Shown here: positions 17,557 through 25,750 of the stretch, piece after piece
How positions within the stretch are numbered: the first letter of the stretch is position 1
Layout: each line of letters begins with the position of its first letter
From: Litorimonas cladophorae
Lineage (GTDB): Bacteria > Pseudomonadota > Alphaproteobacteria > Caulobacterales > Maricaulaceae
Direction: 5' to 3'
Assembly: GCF_014652455.1 (NCBI RefSeq)
Contig: NZ_BMYV01000001.1
Span: 1,178,001-1,242,000, forward strand
DNA: 64,000 nt
Made by a program: the position numbers and the translations under genes
Notes under the pieces: model-generated
Databases searched by the model: none
What the model saw: only the letters and a program-made list of their open reading frames with translations
What the model was told of the DNA's origin: nothing

Positions 17557-18147
17557 ATGGCATTGAAGTACGAGAATGAATTTATAGGCCCAAATGCGCC
17601 CCGAATGGGAAATGCGGTAACGCGCTGGATCGGTGACGTGATCCTGAAAGCGATGGGGTGGACCTTGGTCGGCAAGCTCCCCAATCTGAAAAAAGCCATT
17701 ATCATCGGCGGTCCTCACACATCCAATTGGGACCTGTTTCTCGCAATGGGCTCAATGCTCTCAGTCGGGCTGAAGTTTTCATGGATGATGAAAAAGGAAG
17801 CGTTCATTTGGCCATTAGGTCGATTGTGGAAAGCTCTGGGCGGAATTCCAATTGACCGGAAAGCGAAAACAGATGTTATGTCCCAAATTAAAGATTGGTT
17901 TGACCAGCGTGACTCAATTTGGCTCGGCATCACGCCCGAAGGCACGCGCTCACGGGTCGACAGCTATAAAACAGGATATTTGCGCATCGCAAAGGCTGTC
18001 GGCGTCCCCTTATTCATCGTCGGGATTGATGCTGAGAACAAACGCATCGTGCTCGATCAAATTTGGGAACCCCATAGCGATATCGACACAGAGAACGCGG
18101 CGATTAAATCCTATATTGATGCCCATTACGTCGGCATACGAAATTAG
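17557..18147 (+). CDS. Lysophospholipid acyltransferase-family protein, copy 2
   Basis: A 196-residue paralogue of the preceding protein. It has the H-x4-D catalytic motif in GPHTSNWDLFL, the acceptor motif GGIPIDR and an intact PEGTR (TPEGTRSRV). Shared blocks such as FSWMMKKEAF and YKTGYLRIA with copy 1 show that they are duplicates. It lies 41 bp after copy 1 and 90 bp before copy 3. Predicted acyl-CoA or acyl-ACP-dependent acylation of a lysophospholipid-like acceptor at the inner membrane; the true acceptor is unknown. Confidence 0.87.
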   Translation: MALKYENEFIGPNAPRMGNAVTRWIGDVILKAMGWTLVGKLPNLKKAIIIGGPHTSNWDLFLAMGSMLSVGLKFSWMMKKEAFIWPLGRLWKALGGIPIDRKAKTDVMSQIKDWFDQRDSIWLGITPEGTRSRVDSYKTGYLRIAKAVGVPLFIVGIDAENKRIVLDQIWEPHSDIDTENAAIKSYIDAHYVGIRN

Positions 18148-18237
18148 GTCGCCCTACCTAGAGATAGATCATATGTGAGTTTGGATTATTCAATCCACGA
18201 CCTTTTCAAATGATTGAAACTAGTTAGAACGCGGTCC

Positions 18238-18837
18238 ATGAAATACGACAATCCACATATGTCCTCGCACAGCCCCCGCATGGGAAATGCCTTCACGCGG
18301 GGATTTGGCTCCTTAGGTTTGAAACTCACAGGATGGAAATTGAAGGGCAAAATGCCCGATGTCGATAAATTTGTGATTATAGGCGTTCCGCACACATCAA
18401 ATTGGGACGCAATCAGCGCCTCACTCGCCATGCTGGCCAGTGGCTTCAAATATACGTTCTTGATCAAGAAAGAGTGGTTCTTCTGGCCAATGGGGCCGCT
18501 GTTTCGCGCGCTAGGTGGATATCCCGTTGATCGCGGACGCGGCGGCAAAGCCGTGGTCCAACAGCTGACCAAATATATCGAAGAGACAGATAAAATCTGC
18601 ATCGGCTTCCCCCCGGAAGGGACACGTTCGAAAGTTTCCAAATACAAAACAGGGTTCTTACGCGTTGCCTATGCGGCGAATGTGCCCGTCTTTATTTGTG
18701 CATTTGACGGCCCGAACAAACATGTCGTGCTTGATCGACTCTTTCCATTAACCGGCAATATCGATGCCGATGCCAAGGCGATTAAAGCCTATGTCGATGA
18801 AAATTGGATTGGCGTGCATCCAGAACGTCAGAAGTAG
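18238..18837 (+). CDS. Lysophospholipid acyltransferase-family protein, copy 3
   Basis: Third tandem paralogue, 199 residues. Catalytic VPHTSNWDAIS, GGYPVDRGRG in place of GGIPIDRK, and PPEGTRSKV are present. It is more divergent than copies 1 and 2 (a FLIKKEWFFWP block replaces WMMKKEAF). The ATG at 18238 is preferred because its N-terminus aligns with copy 2 (ends in PRMGNAFTRG versus PRMGNAVTRW); an in-frame TTG at 18214 would add eight residues. Ordered after copies 1 and 2 on the same strand and likely co-transcribed. Confidence 0.87.
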   Translation: MKYDNPHMSSHSPRMGNAFTRGFGSLGLKLTGWKLKGKMPDVDKFVIIGVPHTSNWDAISASLAMLASGFKYTFLIKKEWFFWPMGPLFRALGGYPVDRGRGGKAVVQQLTKYIEETDKICIGFPPEGTRSKVSKYKTGFLRVAYAANVPVFICAFDGPNKHVVLDRLFPLTGNIDADAKAIKAYVDENWIGVHPERQK

Positions 18838-18895
18838 TCACACATCAAGCGCCTGACCATTTGCGTTGTAAATCGCAGAGATCTAGAGCGGACAG

Positions 18896-19477
18896 GTGAA
18901 CACCCCGACCCATACATTACTTGCCCTGGCTGTGCTTTCGAAAAAGGGCGATCGCAAACGCAACTTTTTTGTTTTTCTTGGGTCACTGACGCCTGATTTG
19001 GCGATTTTTCTTTGGGCGCCGTATCAGTCAATCGTCAAAGGCGTATCAGGCGCGGAGATGTGGCGAGAGCTGTATTTCCAAGACACGATGCAGAACCTGA
19101 TCGCTTGGTTTAATTCAGTCCCAATCTACGCGGCGCTTATGCTGATTGGGTTGGCCGCGCGGTCAAAGACATGGGGCAAGCTTTTACTCTTTTTCGCACT
19201 CGCCGCGCTTATTCATATGGCGACAGATTTACCTGTCCATGCCGATGACGCTTATCGTCACTTTTGGCCGCTGACGGATTGGCGGTTTAGCAGTCCACTA
19301 TCTTATTGGGACGTTGATCACCATGCGCGCTGGGTCAGCCTCATCGAAATCGGTCTGGCCGTCGTTTGTATCACCGTTTTATGGAAACGTTTTCCGGCCA
19401 GATGGGTGAAAGTTCTACTGAGTCTGCTGGCGGCCTTTTACATGCTAGTGCTAGTCGCCTCGATCTTTCTGCGATAG
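18896..19477 (+). CDS. Four-span membrane protein, YdjM/DUF457-like
   Basis: A 193-residue membrane protein starting with GTG (AGCGGACAG upstream). The N-terminal MNTPTHTLLALAVL and GSLTPDLAIF, and the later HMATDLPVHADDAYRHFWPLTDWRF with its H-D-x-H arrangement, resemble the membrane-bound metal-dependent hydrolase (YdjM/DUF457) group; this assignment is by motif only. Three to four hydrophobic spans surround the histidines. It is 59 bp downstream of the last acyltransferase paralogue and 9 bp upstream of ruvX, suggesting one transcript. Activity is unproven. Confidence 0.6.
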   Translation: MNTPTHTLLALAVLSKKGDRKRNFFVFLGSLTPDLAIFLWAPYQSIVKGVSGAEMWRELYFQDTMQNLIAWFNSVPIYAALMLIGLAARSKTWGKLLLFFALAALIHMATDLPVHADDAYRHFWPLTDWRFSSPLSYWDVDHHARWVSLIEIGLAVVCITVLWKRFPARWVKVLLSLLAAFYMLVLVASIFLR

Positions 19478-19486
19478 GGGCGCGAT

Positions 19487-19939
19487 ATGCCAATTCAAAC
19501 CATTCCAGACTTTGCCGCGACTACGGGCCCCCTGCTCGGCCTTGATCCTGGCACCAAAACCTTAGGGCTGGCGATCTCAGATCGAACACGGTTGATTGCC
19601 ACACCATTGGTCACCATTCATCGCAAGAAATTTACGCCAGACGCGGCTGAATTGCTCGACATTTATGACAAGAACGAAGCGGTCGGCCTCGTTATCGGCT
19701 TGCCTATGAATATGAACGGCACGGCGGGACCGCGTGTTCAATCTGTCAAAGACTTTGCCAATAACCTCATGAAAATTCGCGACCTGCCCATCCTGTTCTG
19801 GGACGAACGGATGTCGACGATGGCCGTGACGCGCGGCATGCTCGAAGCCGATATGAGCCGCAAGAAACGCGCCGAGAACGTCGATAAGCTTGCCGCGGGA
19901 TATATCCTGCAAGGCGTCTTGGACCGGTTGAGGAATTAG
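19487..19939 (+). CDS. ruvX: Holliday junction resolvase-like RuvX/YqgF (pre-16S rRNA nuclease)
   Basis: A 150-residue RNase H-fold protein. Family motifs are LLGLDPGTKTLGLAISD (first catalytic Asp), VGLVIGLPMNMNGTAGPR, FWDERMSTMAV (acidic D-E) and the C-terminal DKLAAGYILQGVLD (final Asp). In E. coli this family processes the 5' end of 16S rRNA. Full length. The gene follows the membrane-protein gene by 9 bp. Its usual location next to pyrB in alphaproteobacteria is roughly kept, with pyrB 2.9 kb away. Confidence 0.93.
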   Translation: MPIQTIPDFAATTGPLLGLDPGTKTLGLAISDRTRLIATPLVTIHRKKFTPDAAELLDIYDKNEAVGLVIGLPMNMNGTAGPRVQSVKDFANNLMKIRDLPILFWDERMSTMAVTRGMLEADMSRKKRAENVDKLAAGYILQGVLDRLRN

Positions 19940-20031
19940 TGATTATAGTATTTATAAATCCCCGTAGTGGACCTAAATTAATACATTAGCATCTAATTAA
20001 ATATAAAGGTTTTCAAGAACACGTATTTTCT

Positions 20032-20054
20032 TCTTAGTCCCGTTAAGACTAAGA
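20032..20054. repeat. Perfect 8-bp inverted repeat between ruvX and a secreted-protein gene
   Basis: TCTTAGTC / GACTAAGA with a 7-base loop lies in the 149-bp convergent gap. No T-run follows on either strand, so it is not a canonical terminator; it may still be an RNA hairpin shared by both 3' ends. Confidence 0.35.
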
Positions 20055-20088
20055 TTCGAACTTGGAATCGCCCGCTTCAGAAAACTTT

Positions 20089-20562
20089 TTAAGGCTCTAA
20101 TTTCACGGTACCTGGTTGCGTACCAAAAAGTTTGCGACAATTTTTGACATCAGAGACATGCTGATCAGCGATTTGTTTGATGGGCGGAAAGAACTGATGG
20201 TCGCTGTTTTTTGAGGCATATAACCCTGTAAGCAAAACCTTTTCGGACATATCGCAATGCTCCCCGACCCTTTCCTCTTTGATGTAAGCGTTAGCCAAAT
20301 TAGACCGCGCGTGTGCTTCGACCATAAAAGACATCATCAGATGGTCGAGTGAATTAATGTTTGGCTGCAATACAAGGGTATTATCTAAAGATGACTTACA
20401 GGCCGCTTCAACATTCAAGCCTTTGGCCTGCATGCAACTTGCGCCCCATTTCTGCAATGAGTCCATTTGAGATTTAAGGACTGGATCTTCGTTGGCTGAC
20501 GCAAGCGTCGCGCAGCTCAGGTTAAGCGCTATAGCAACGCTAACTCCTACTAAATTTTTCAT
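20089..20562 (-). CDS. Secreted protein of unknown function
   Basis: A 157-residue protein with a clear signal peptide (MKNLVGVSVAIALNLS through ATLASA, cleavage before NEDP). The mature part is mostly helical, with four cysteines (SCMQAKG, EAACKSS, GEHCDMS, VKNCRKL) that could form two disulfides in the periplasm. No family is recognised. It starts 21 bp after the stop of the cysteine-rich Sel1-like gene on the same strand, so the two may be co-transcribed and act together. Confidence 0.65.
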   Translation of the reverse strand: MKNLVGVSVAIALNLSCATLASANEDPVLKSQMDSLQKWGASCMQAKGLNVEAACKSSLDNTLVLQPNINSLDHLMMSFMVEAHARSNLANAYIKEERVGEHCDMSEKVLLTGLYASKNSDHQFFPPIKQIADQHVSDVKNCRKLFGTQPGTVKLEP

Positions 20563-20583
20563 GAGATTTCCTTTCTAAAGAAA

Positions 20584-22086
20584 TTAACAGCCATATGTGC
20601 CGCCTGTGTTGCAATAGGTTTGTCGTGTTCGAACTCTGACACGATTATAAATCGCCGCCGAACTTTCTTGGGCCGCATAACTCCTGTTGGTATTAGGTGC
20701 GAGATAAGACCGCGATGGAGGTGTGTAGGAAGAGGAAAAGCTATTTGCGGTGCTGGCGCTATAATTTTGCTGTTGTGCTATCTCTGCGAGCCGTTCCTGA
20801 CGCGCTTTTTTTTGCGCCGCAGCCCGAGCAAGGCGTGCTTCTTTTTCCTTTCGCTCGCGTGCAGCTTCACTTGCAACCCAATCACAAGCATTACTGTCGC
20901 CGAGCTTACATGACTTGTGCATGCTGGCTGTTCCAGCTTCATAACGTTTGTGAACGATTTCAGAGCGTCCCTGCTGGTAGCACGACAAAGCACTTCCAAA
21001 CTCACACCCACGCTTAGCCGTCAAAATATCGTCAAACGTCAACTCACCCGTTCTTTCATATGCATCCGCGGTAAGAGCGGCGGCATAGTCACAAGCTTCT
21101 CGGATGTGCCCTTTATAAAATTCAGGAGTCCTGAAACCCTCATAATATTTATCTTCGGTGTAGCATGCCGCGATAGCGTATTTGACCGCTTTTTGAGGGC
21201 GAGGGGGCACATTCAATTTACCCGTATGATAAACACTTGCCGCCTTTAGACACATTTGCGGGAATTGGTCTTCGCATCCGTATCTAAGAGCCATTTCGAT
21301 ATCATTTATGCTGATAGCAACATCATCATTCGGGCTGAGGTTCTGTGCTGATCCTGTGGCGTAATCGAGAATTTCCATGCACGCGCTGCCATATTTTAAT
21401 TGGCAAGCTTTGCGAAACCATAGCAACCCCTCTTGGGTATTCTTAGGCAAAGACGGCTCTCTAGAAAGGAATCCCGCATAAGCTTGTCCAACGCTCTTGC
21501 ACGCATAACCACTTCCAAGCTCACAGCCCTTTTTACCCCATTTGACGGCAAAGTTTACATCTGGAACAGGGTCGTTTGGTCCAGGTTTTTTTCTGGGATT
21601 GAATGCCATTGCGGCGACATCACAAACATCGGGATCACCCGCATTGCAAGCAGCGCCTAAGGATAATTTATACATCACTGGGCTGGGCCTGACAGTGTCA
21701 TAAAGTTCGATACAATATCTAAACTCTCTCAATCTGCAGCCTATATTGAGAGTTTTTTCGTAGATTTCAGGGTTGGGCGCTTGGTCGCGCGCGTATTCAA
21801 TCGTTATTGCGCAGGATTCTAAATCTTTATAGATTTCACACGCTTTGAAGAACGCTTCCGTACCCTCGGTAATATCGACCGGTCTCTCAACCCCAAACAC
21901 CCAGACCTTACCTAAGTTTTGACAGGCACTAAGCCCGGCTGGCTGGCCACATTCACGCTCCCAATTTTCCCATCCTGGCGGCAAACCATCATCGACGGTA
22001 AGCTGGGCATATAGATTTACAGATGAACACAAAAAGCATGAAATTACAGCGAGAATCCGAATAGCAAATCTAGGCGTAGCCCGCAT
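20584..22086 (-). CDS. Secreted cysteine-rich Sel1-like repeat protein
   Basis: About 500 residues: a signal peptide (RFAIRILAVISCFLCSSVNLYA), then about nine Sel1/TPR-like helical repeats in which cysteines recur as C-x7-9-C pairs (for example KKGCELGSGYACKSVGQAY, RKACQLKYGSACMEI, RGCEFGSALSCYQQG). A charged coiled-coil stretch (RERKEKEARLARAAAQ) follows, then a Ser/Tyr-rich tail. The pairing resembles Helicobacter-type cysteine-rich Sel1 proteins, where each repeat is locked by a disulfide; that similarity is inference from spacing. Probably a periplasmic or surface scaffold. ATG 22086 gives a normal signal peptide; in-frame GTG codons at 22125/22122 would add 12-13 residues. A small secreted protein follows 21 bp downstream. 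Confidence 0.75.
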   Translation of the reverse strand: MRATPRFAIRILAVISCFLCSSVNLYAQLTVDDGLPPGWENWERECGQPAGLSACQNLGKVWVFGVERPVDITEGTEAFFKACEIYKDLESCAITIEYARDQAPNPEIYEKTLNIGCRLREFRYCIELYDTVRPSPVMYKLSLGAACNAGDPDVCDVAAMAFNPRKKPGPNDPVPDVNFAVKWGKKGCELGSGYACKSVGQAYAGFLSREPSLPKNTQEGLLWFRKACQLKYGSACMEILDYATGSAQNLSPNDDVAISINDIEMALRYGCEDQFPQMCLKAASVYHTGKLNVPPRPQKAVKYAIAACYTEDKYYEGFRTPEFYKGHIREACDYAAALTADAYERTGELTFDDILTAKRGCEFGSALSCYQQGRSEIVHKRYEAGTASMHKSCKLGDSNACDWVASEAARERKEKEARLARAAAQKKARQERLAEIAQQQNYSASTANSFSSSYTPPSRSYLAPNTNRSYAAQESSAAIYNRVRVRTRQTYCNTGGTYGC

Positions 22087-22125
22087 TAGCGAGACGAGAT
22101 TAAATACAATCGGATTTGTCACCAC

Positions 22126-22827
22126 TCTGTTGCCCCCGAGAGAATGTGTGGAAATATGTCTACTGCAAAGTTAGTTTTTAAACAAGTTATTCTCGGTACT
22201 CGTTCTATCAACCTCCACTTCGCCTTTAAAACAGGCGCCCTCTACGTGTGTCAAAGACATTTAAATTCGGCCATTTATGGCTCCGAAATGGAATGATCCC
22301 CGTATAAAACACCTCTAAGCCTCTGTAATCAATCGTCCTGCAAGAAACTGATCCCCGCCCTGAAAAGCTGTGATAATTTACAGGGGTTCTTTCGGACATG
22401 GGACAGGCGGGGCCTCGCTTGCCGGTTCGAGAGACGGTGGGCCTGAGCATTGAATGGTGAGACATTTGACTGTGCCGGGGCTTTTGAAGTGAGAGCCGAC
22501 CCGTCAGTCCAAGTGTCTGAACTCGGGGGTTTATGACTGGCCGCTTCTTCAAAAACCACTGCCGCAGAGTTTGCGTTATCCGCCTGACAAACGGATAGCG
22601 TGGCTATCGCGTAAAACAAAACAACAAATCTGGTACTCCATCGCGGAGGCCAACTCTGCGGACCGTCCCAACTTAGTTGGACATCGCATTTCGGCAGACC
22701 CCAATGTTGAAACCAAAGTTTCAACGGCGGCTGTAAGCGGTGACGCTTGCGAAACTCACGTCCGTCAGAGCATTGACGCTATCCTTTCAGACGGGTAACC
22801 CGTCGCGAGTTAAAGGATCGCACGCCC
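22126..22827. other. 700-bp gap with hairpin; no confident gene
   Basis: No gene is convincingly supported. A minus-strand frame (22329-22724, TTG start) contains a signal-peptide-like stretch (RFVVLFYAIATLSVCQA) but its N-terminus is long and tryptophan-rich with no good ribosome site. A perfect 8-bp hairpin GTTGAAAC-CAAA-GTTTCAAC lies at 22706-22725, about 100 bp before pyrB, without a T-run; it may be a 5' leader structure of the pyrB transcript. Confidence 0.4.
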
Positions 22828-23808
22828 ATGACCGATGATTTCGCCGCCTATCCCTTCACGCGCGAACATTGCCTATCAATTTCAGACTTCCACCGCGTTG
22901 ATATTGAACGCTTGCTGGACCTCGGCGCACATTATCTCAATTTGGAGCATCAAAAAGGCGGCAGCAGCAAAGTCCTGCGCGGGAAAACGCTGATCAATTT
23001 GTTCTTTGAAAATTCAACGCGGACAGAGAAATCATTCGAGCTGGCGGGCAAACGCCTTGGGGCCGATGTGATTTCCATGCAGGTCGCCTCCAGCTCGGTC
23101 AAAAAAGGCGAGACATTGCTGGACACCGCCTCGACCTTGAATGCGATGAACCCCGACCTCTTGGTCGTCCGTCACGGCAGTTCGGGTGCCCCCGCCCTGC
23201 TCGCCCAAAAAGTCTCATGCTCCGTGATCAATGCAGGTGACGGCATGCATGAGCATCCAACCCAAGCGCTGCTTGATGCGCTGACGCTGCGTGAAGCTTT
23301 CGACGGCGATATTGGCGGGCTTCAGATCGCGATTTGCGGCGATATTCTGCACAGCCGCGTGGCGCGGTCGAATGTGCAACTTCTGAATCTCTTGGGCGCG
23401 AATGTGCGTCTCGTGGGGCCGCCCACCCTGATTCCAACCGATGCCGATCGATGGGGCGTTGAAGTCTTCCACGATATGGAAACGGGGCTTCAAGGCTGTG
23501 ACGTGGTCATGATGTTGCGTCTCCAACTTGAGCGGATGAAAGGATCATTCGTTCCGTCAAAGCGCGAATATTATCATTTCCACGGCTTGACGCGTGCCAA
23601 GCTCGCCTACGCCAAAACTGGCGCGCTGGTCATGCACCCGGGCCCCATGAACCGCGGCGTCGAGATCAGTTCCGATGTTGCCGATGATCCCGATATCAGC
23701 CTCATCACTAATCAAGTCGGCGCAGGTGTCGCCATGCGTATGGCGATTTTACACGCGCTCTCTGATGCACAAGATATCAGACGGCAGAACGAAGGGTCAG
23801 CATTATGA
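22828..23808 (+). CDS. pyrB: Aspartate carbamoyltransferase catalytic chain
   Basis: A 326-residue ATCase catalytic subunit: carbamoyl phosphate plus aspartate to N-carbamoylaspartate, the committed step of pyrimidine synthesis. Carbamoyl-phosphate loop [19 protein letters not shown] is present (the usual STRTR has E for the final R), along with [12 protein letters not shown], the RHGSSGAP region, [12 protein letters not shown] and the C-terminal [12 protein letters not shown]. No pyrI is visible. The start has AAAGGA upstream. Its stop overlaps the following dihydroorotase-like gene by 4 bp, which fits dodecameric ATCase/pseudo-DHOase complexes known in pseudomonads (comparison is inference). 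Confidence 0.95.
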   Translation: MTDDFAAYPFTREHCLSISDFHRVDIERLLDLGAHYLNLEHQKGGSSKVLRGKTLINLFFENSTRTEKSFELAGKRLGADVISMQVASSSVKKGETLLDTASTLNAMNPDLLVVRHGSSGAPALLAQKVSCSVINAGDGMHEHPTQALLDALTLREAFDGDIGGLQIAICGDILHSRVARSNVQLLNLLGANVRLVGPPTLIPTDADRWGVEVFHDMETGLQGCDVVMMLRLQLERMKGSFVPSKREYYHFHGLTRAKLAYAKTGALVMHPGPMNRGVEISSDVADDPDISLITNQVGAGVAMRMAILHALSDAQDIRRQNEGSAL

Positions 23809-25070
23809 GCATCACCCTGACTGATATTCGAATCTTGGACCCCGAAAGCGGTACCGACACGATCGGTCACTTGCGTATTGAAAACGGTGAAATCGCAGAC
23901 TTCGGTCCAGACTGCGCCGTTTATGGTAACGTTATCGAAGGCCAAGGCCTCTGCGTTGCGCCGGGCCTGATCGATATGCGCGTGACCACGGGAGAGCCCG
24001 GACGCGAAAACCGAGAAACGCTCGCCACCGCCGCAGATGCGGCTATTGCAGGTGGTGTCACAACATTTGTCGTTATGCCGGGCACCGACCCTGTAATCGA
24101 CGATATGGCATTGGTGGATTACGTCATCCGACGGGGTGAGGCTTTGCCCGTCGACATACTCGTCGCCGGTGCGTTGACCAAAGGCTTGGACGGCGAAACC
24201 ATGACCGAAATTGGCCTGATGCAACAGGCCGGCGCGGTCATGTTCGCCAGCGGAAAACAGCCTATTCGCAATGCACAAATCATGCGGCGATTGCTGTCAT
24301 ATTCCGCCAGCTTCAATGCGTTAATTTCCAATCACTGTATGACGCCAGAATTTTCCAGCGGAACCGTCGCCCATGAAAGCGATTTCTCCTCGCGCCTCGG
24401 CCTGACCGCTGCGCCGTCCGTGTCCGAACGGATTATGGCCGAACGCGATATCGCGCTCGCCGAATTAACGGGCGGACGGGTGCTGCTCGATTTGGTGTCC
24501 TCAGCTGATGTTCTGCCCGTTCTTCGCCGCGCAAAAGCCAAAGAATTAGATGTGGCGGCCTCAGTCTCGATCAACCATTTGGCGTTGAACGAGTTGGATA
24601 TTGGTGACTACCGCACATTTGCGAAGTTAGAGCCGCCGCTGCGGGAAGAACGCGATCGCCAAGCTCTGTTGGCGGCGGTCAATGACGGCACAATTGACGT
24701 TATTGTCTCAGATCATGATCCACGTCCAGCCGGAGAAAAGCGCTTGCCCTACGCCGAAGCCTCCCCTGGCGCAGTCGGATTGGAACTCCTGCTGGCGGCA
24801 GGGCTAAGCCAAGTTGCCGATGGCGGGTTGGACTTGCTGGCATTCCTCGCCGCGCTCACCCACCGCCCCGCTGATCTTCTCGGCCTCGATGCAGGCCGCA
24901 TTCGCGTCGGCGCAGCCGCAGATCTTGTGATTTTCGATCCCAACGAACCTTGGGTTTGTGATGCGGAAAAACTTCGCAGTCGGTCAAAGAACACACCGTT
25001 TGACGGTCGCCGCCTAACTGGCCGCGTTCAGCATACAATCAAAAACGGCGAGATTGTCTATTCCGTTTGA
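23805..25070 (+). CDS. pyrC: Dihydroorotase-like protein, apparently non-catalytic (PyrC')
   Basis: A 421-residue class I dihydroorotase homologue. The metal-binding H-x-H and substrate Arg of the PGLIDMHVHLREPG motif are replaced ([10 protein letters not shown], about residues 56-65), the bridging Asp region reads FASGKQP instead of SDDG, and the HH pair reads INHLAL. Only the late DHDP aspartate survives. The fold-level sequence ([37 protein letters not shown]) is intact. Inactive dihydroorotase-like subunits that stabilise PyrB are known from Pseudomonas, and the ATGA overlap with pyrB fits that role. A true dihydroorotase is expected elsewhere in the genome. It is convergent with the next gene (13-bp overlap). 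Confidence 0.88.
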   Translation: MSITLTDIRILDPESGTDTIGHLRIENGEIADFGPDCAVYGNVIEGQGLCVAPGLIDMRVTTGEPGRENRETLATAADAAIAGGVTTFVVMPGTDPVIDDMALVDYVIRRGEALPVDILVAGALTKGLDGETMTEIGLMQQAGAVMFASGKQPIRNAQIMRRLLSYSASFNALISNHCMTPEFSSGTVAHESDFSSRLGLTAAPSVSERIMAERDIALAELTGGRVLLDLVSSADVLPVLRRAKAKELDVAASVSINHLALNELDIGDYRTFAKLEPPLREERDRQALLAAVNDGTIDVIVSDHDPRPAGEKRLPYAEASPGAVGLELLLAAGLSQVADGGLDLLAFLAALTHRPADLLGLDAGRIRVGAAADLVIFDPNEPWVCDAEKLRSRSKNTPFDGRRLTGRVQHTIKNGEIVYSV

Positions 25071-25402
25071 GTTGCAGCGGAAACACCCGCCTTTTCCAAT
25101 TCGCGGCCCATCGTGCCTGTCAAAAAATGAAAGAGCATTTTGAAATCCGACCCAAGTGACCATAGTGGATAGGTAAATGTCGCGGGCTTGTTTTTCTCGA
25201 TCAAGCCGTGGCTAACCCAGGCGAAAAAATATCCGCAAACTAGGACTAGGGGAATCAGTAGCCAGTTTTGCGTCGCCAGAAGATAAATTAACAAGGCGAT
25301 CGCCAGTCCCGTCCCCAGATAATGCCAACCGCGCGTCGCCGCTTGGGCATGCTCGCGCAGGTAATAAGGCCAGAATTCTGCATAGGTTTGGATCGTTTTC
25401 AT
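25058..25402 (-). CDS. Mpo1-like/DUF962 membrane protein
   Basis: A 114-residue protein of the DUF962/Mpo1 family. Signatures are FWPYYLREHAQAATRGWHYLGTG at the N-terminus, a hydrophobic middle (two to three spans), and WVSHGLIEKNKPATFTYPLWSLGSDFKM with the conserved His and Asp. Yeast Mpo1 is an Fe(II) dioxygenase in alpha-oxidation of 2-hydroxy fatty acids; whether the bacterial member does this is unknown. The 3' end overlaps pyrC by 13 bp tail to tail. A 7-bp palindrome sits immediately upstream of the start codon (25404-25424). Confidence 0.8.
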   Translation of the reverse strand: MKTIQTYAEFWPYYLREHAQAATRGWHYLGTGLAIALLIYLLATQNWLLIPLVLVCGYFFAWVSHGLIEKNKPATFTYPLWSLGSDFKMLFHFLTGTMGRELEKAGVSAATQTE

Positions 25403-25403
25403 T

Positions 25404-25424
25404 GGATCATCTTAATAATGATCC
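25404..25424. promoter_or_regulatory. Palindrome at the start of the DUF962 gene
   Basis: GGATCAT (25404-25410) and ATGATCC (25418-25424) form a perfect 7-bp inverted repeat with a 7-base spacer, directly adjoining the ATG at 25402-25400. It covers the place where a ribosome site would lie, so it could be an operator or a translation-blocking hairpin. Confidence 0.4.
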
Positions 25425-25439
25425 CCGTCTGTGTCCATT

Positions 25440-25573
25440 CCCCCTAAGATTATCGAACTTTATTGGCGTCGTTAACCCGTTATTTACCCTGTTCGTTAAT
25501 AAGGAGGCGTGTCTCCTCTAGGGGACCCACCATTCACCTAATACCTTTCGGGCGCTTCGGCGTCCTTTTTTTT
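25440..25573 (+). ncRNA. Candidate small RNA ending at a strong terminator
   Basis: No plus-strand gene lies between pyrC (ending 25070) and this stretch, yet it ends in a canonical terminator. It contains an AGGAG-GCGTGT-CTCCT hairpin (near 25503-25517) exposing ribosome-site-like sequence, which many small RNAs use. A near-match to a CtrA box (TTAA-N7-TTTA, 25472-25486) lies near the presumed 5' end. The 5' boundary is a guess. The alternative is a long antisense 3' end of the pyrBC transcript. Confidence 0.4.
25550..25573 (+). terminator. Rho-independent terminator with UUCG tetraloop
   Basis: GGGCGC-TTCG-GCGTCC forms a 6-bp stem (one G-U) capped by a UUCG tetraloop and followed by eight T. 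It points in the plus direction and lies about 100 bp before tRNA-Asn. Confidence 0.85.
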
Positions 25574-25674
25574 GGCCTGAACATTGTCACTGCTTTTTTT
25601 TGAAAACAGTGAAAACTACGCTTGCCGAATGCGAAAATCGCTTGTATCAGGCGCGCCTACCTCGAATGGTCTAT

Positions 25675-25750
25675 TCCGCAATAGCTCAGTTGGTAGAGCA
25701 GCTGACTGTTAATCAGCTTGTCGCAGGTTCGAGTCCTGCTTGCGGAGCCA
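25675..25750 (+). tRNA. tRNA-Asn (anticodon GTT)
   Basis: 76-base cloverleaf: acceptor TCCGCAA/TTGCGGA, discriminator G, encoded CCA at the end. D-arm AGCTCAGTTGGTAGAGC; anticodon stem GCTGA/TCAGC with loop CTGTTAA, anticodon GTT; T-arm with GGTTCGAGTCC. It marks the change from housekeeping genes to catabolic genes and is a possible integration site. Confidence 0.97.

Noticed and set aside
20040-20075. T-arm-like sequence TTCGAA with partly pairing flanks, possible tRNA relic
   Set aside because: No acceptor, D-arm or anticodon stem could be found around it.
22571-22798. 75-codon plus-strand frame just before pyrB
   Set aside because: No ribosome site or recognisable domain, and it overlaps the hairpin and the competing minus-strand frame.
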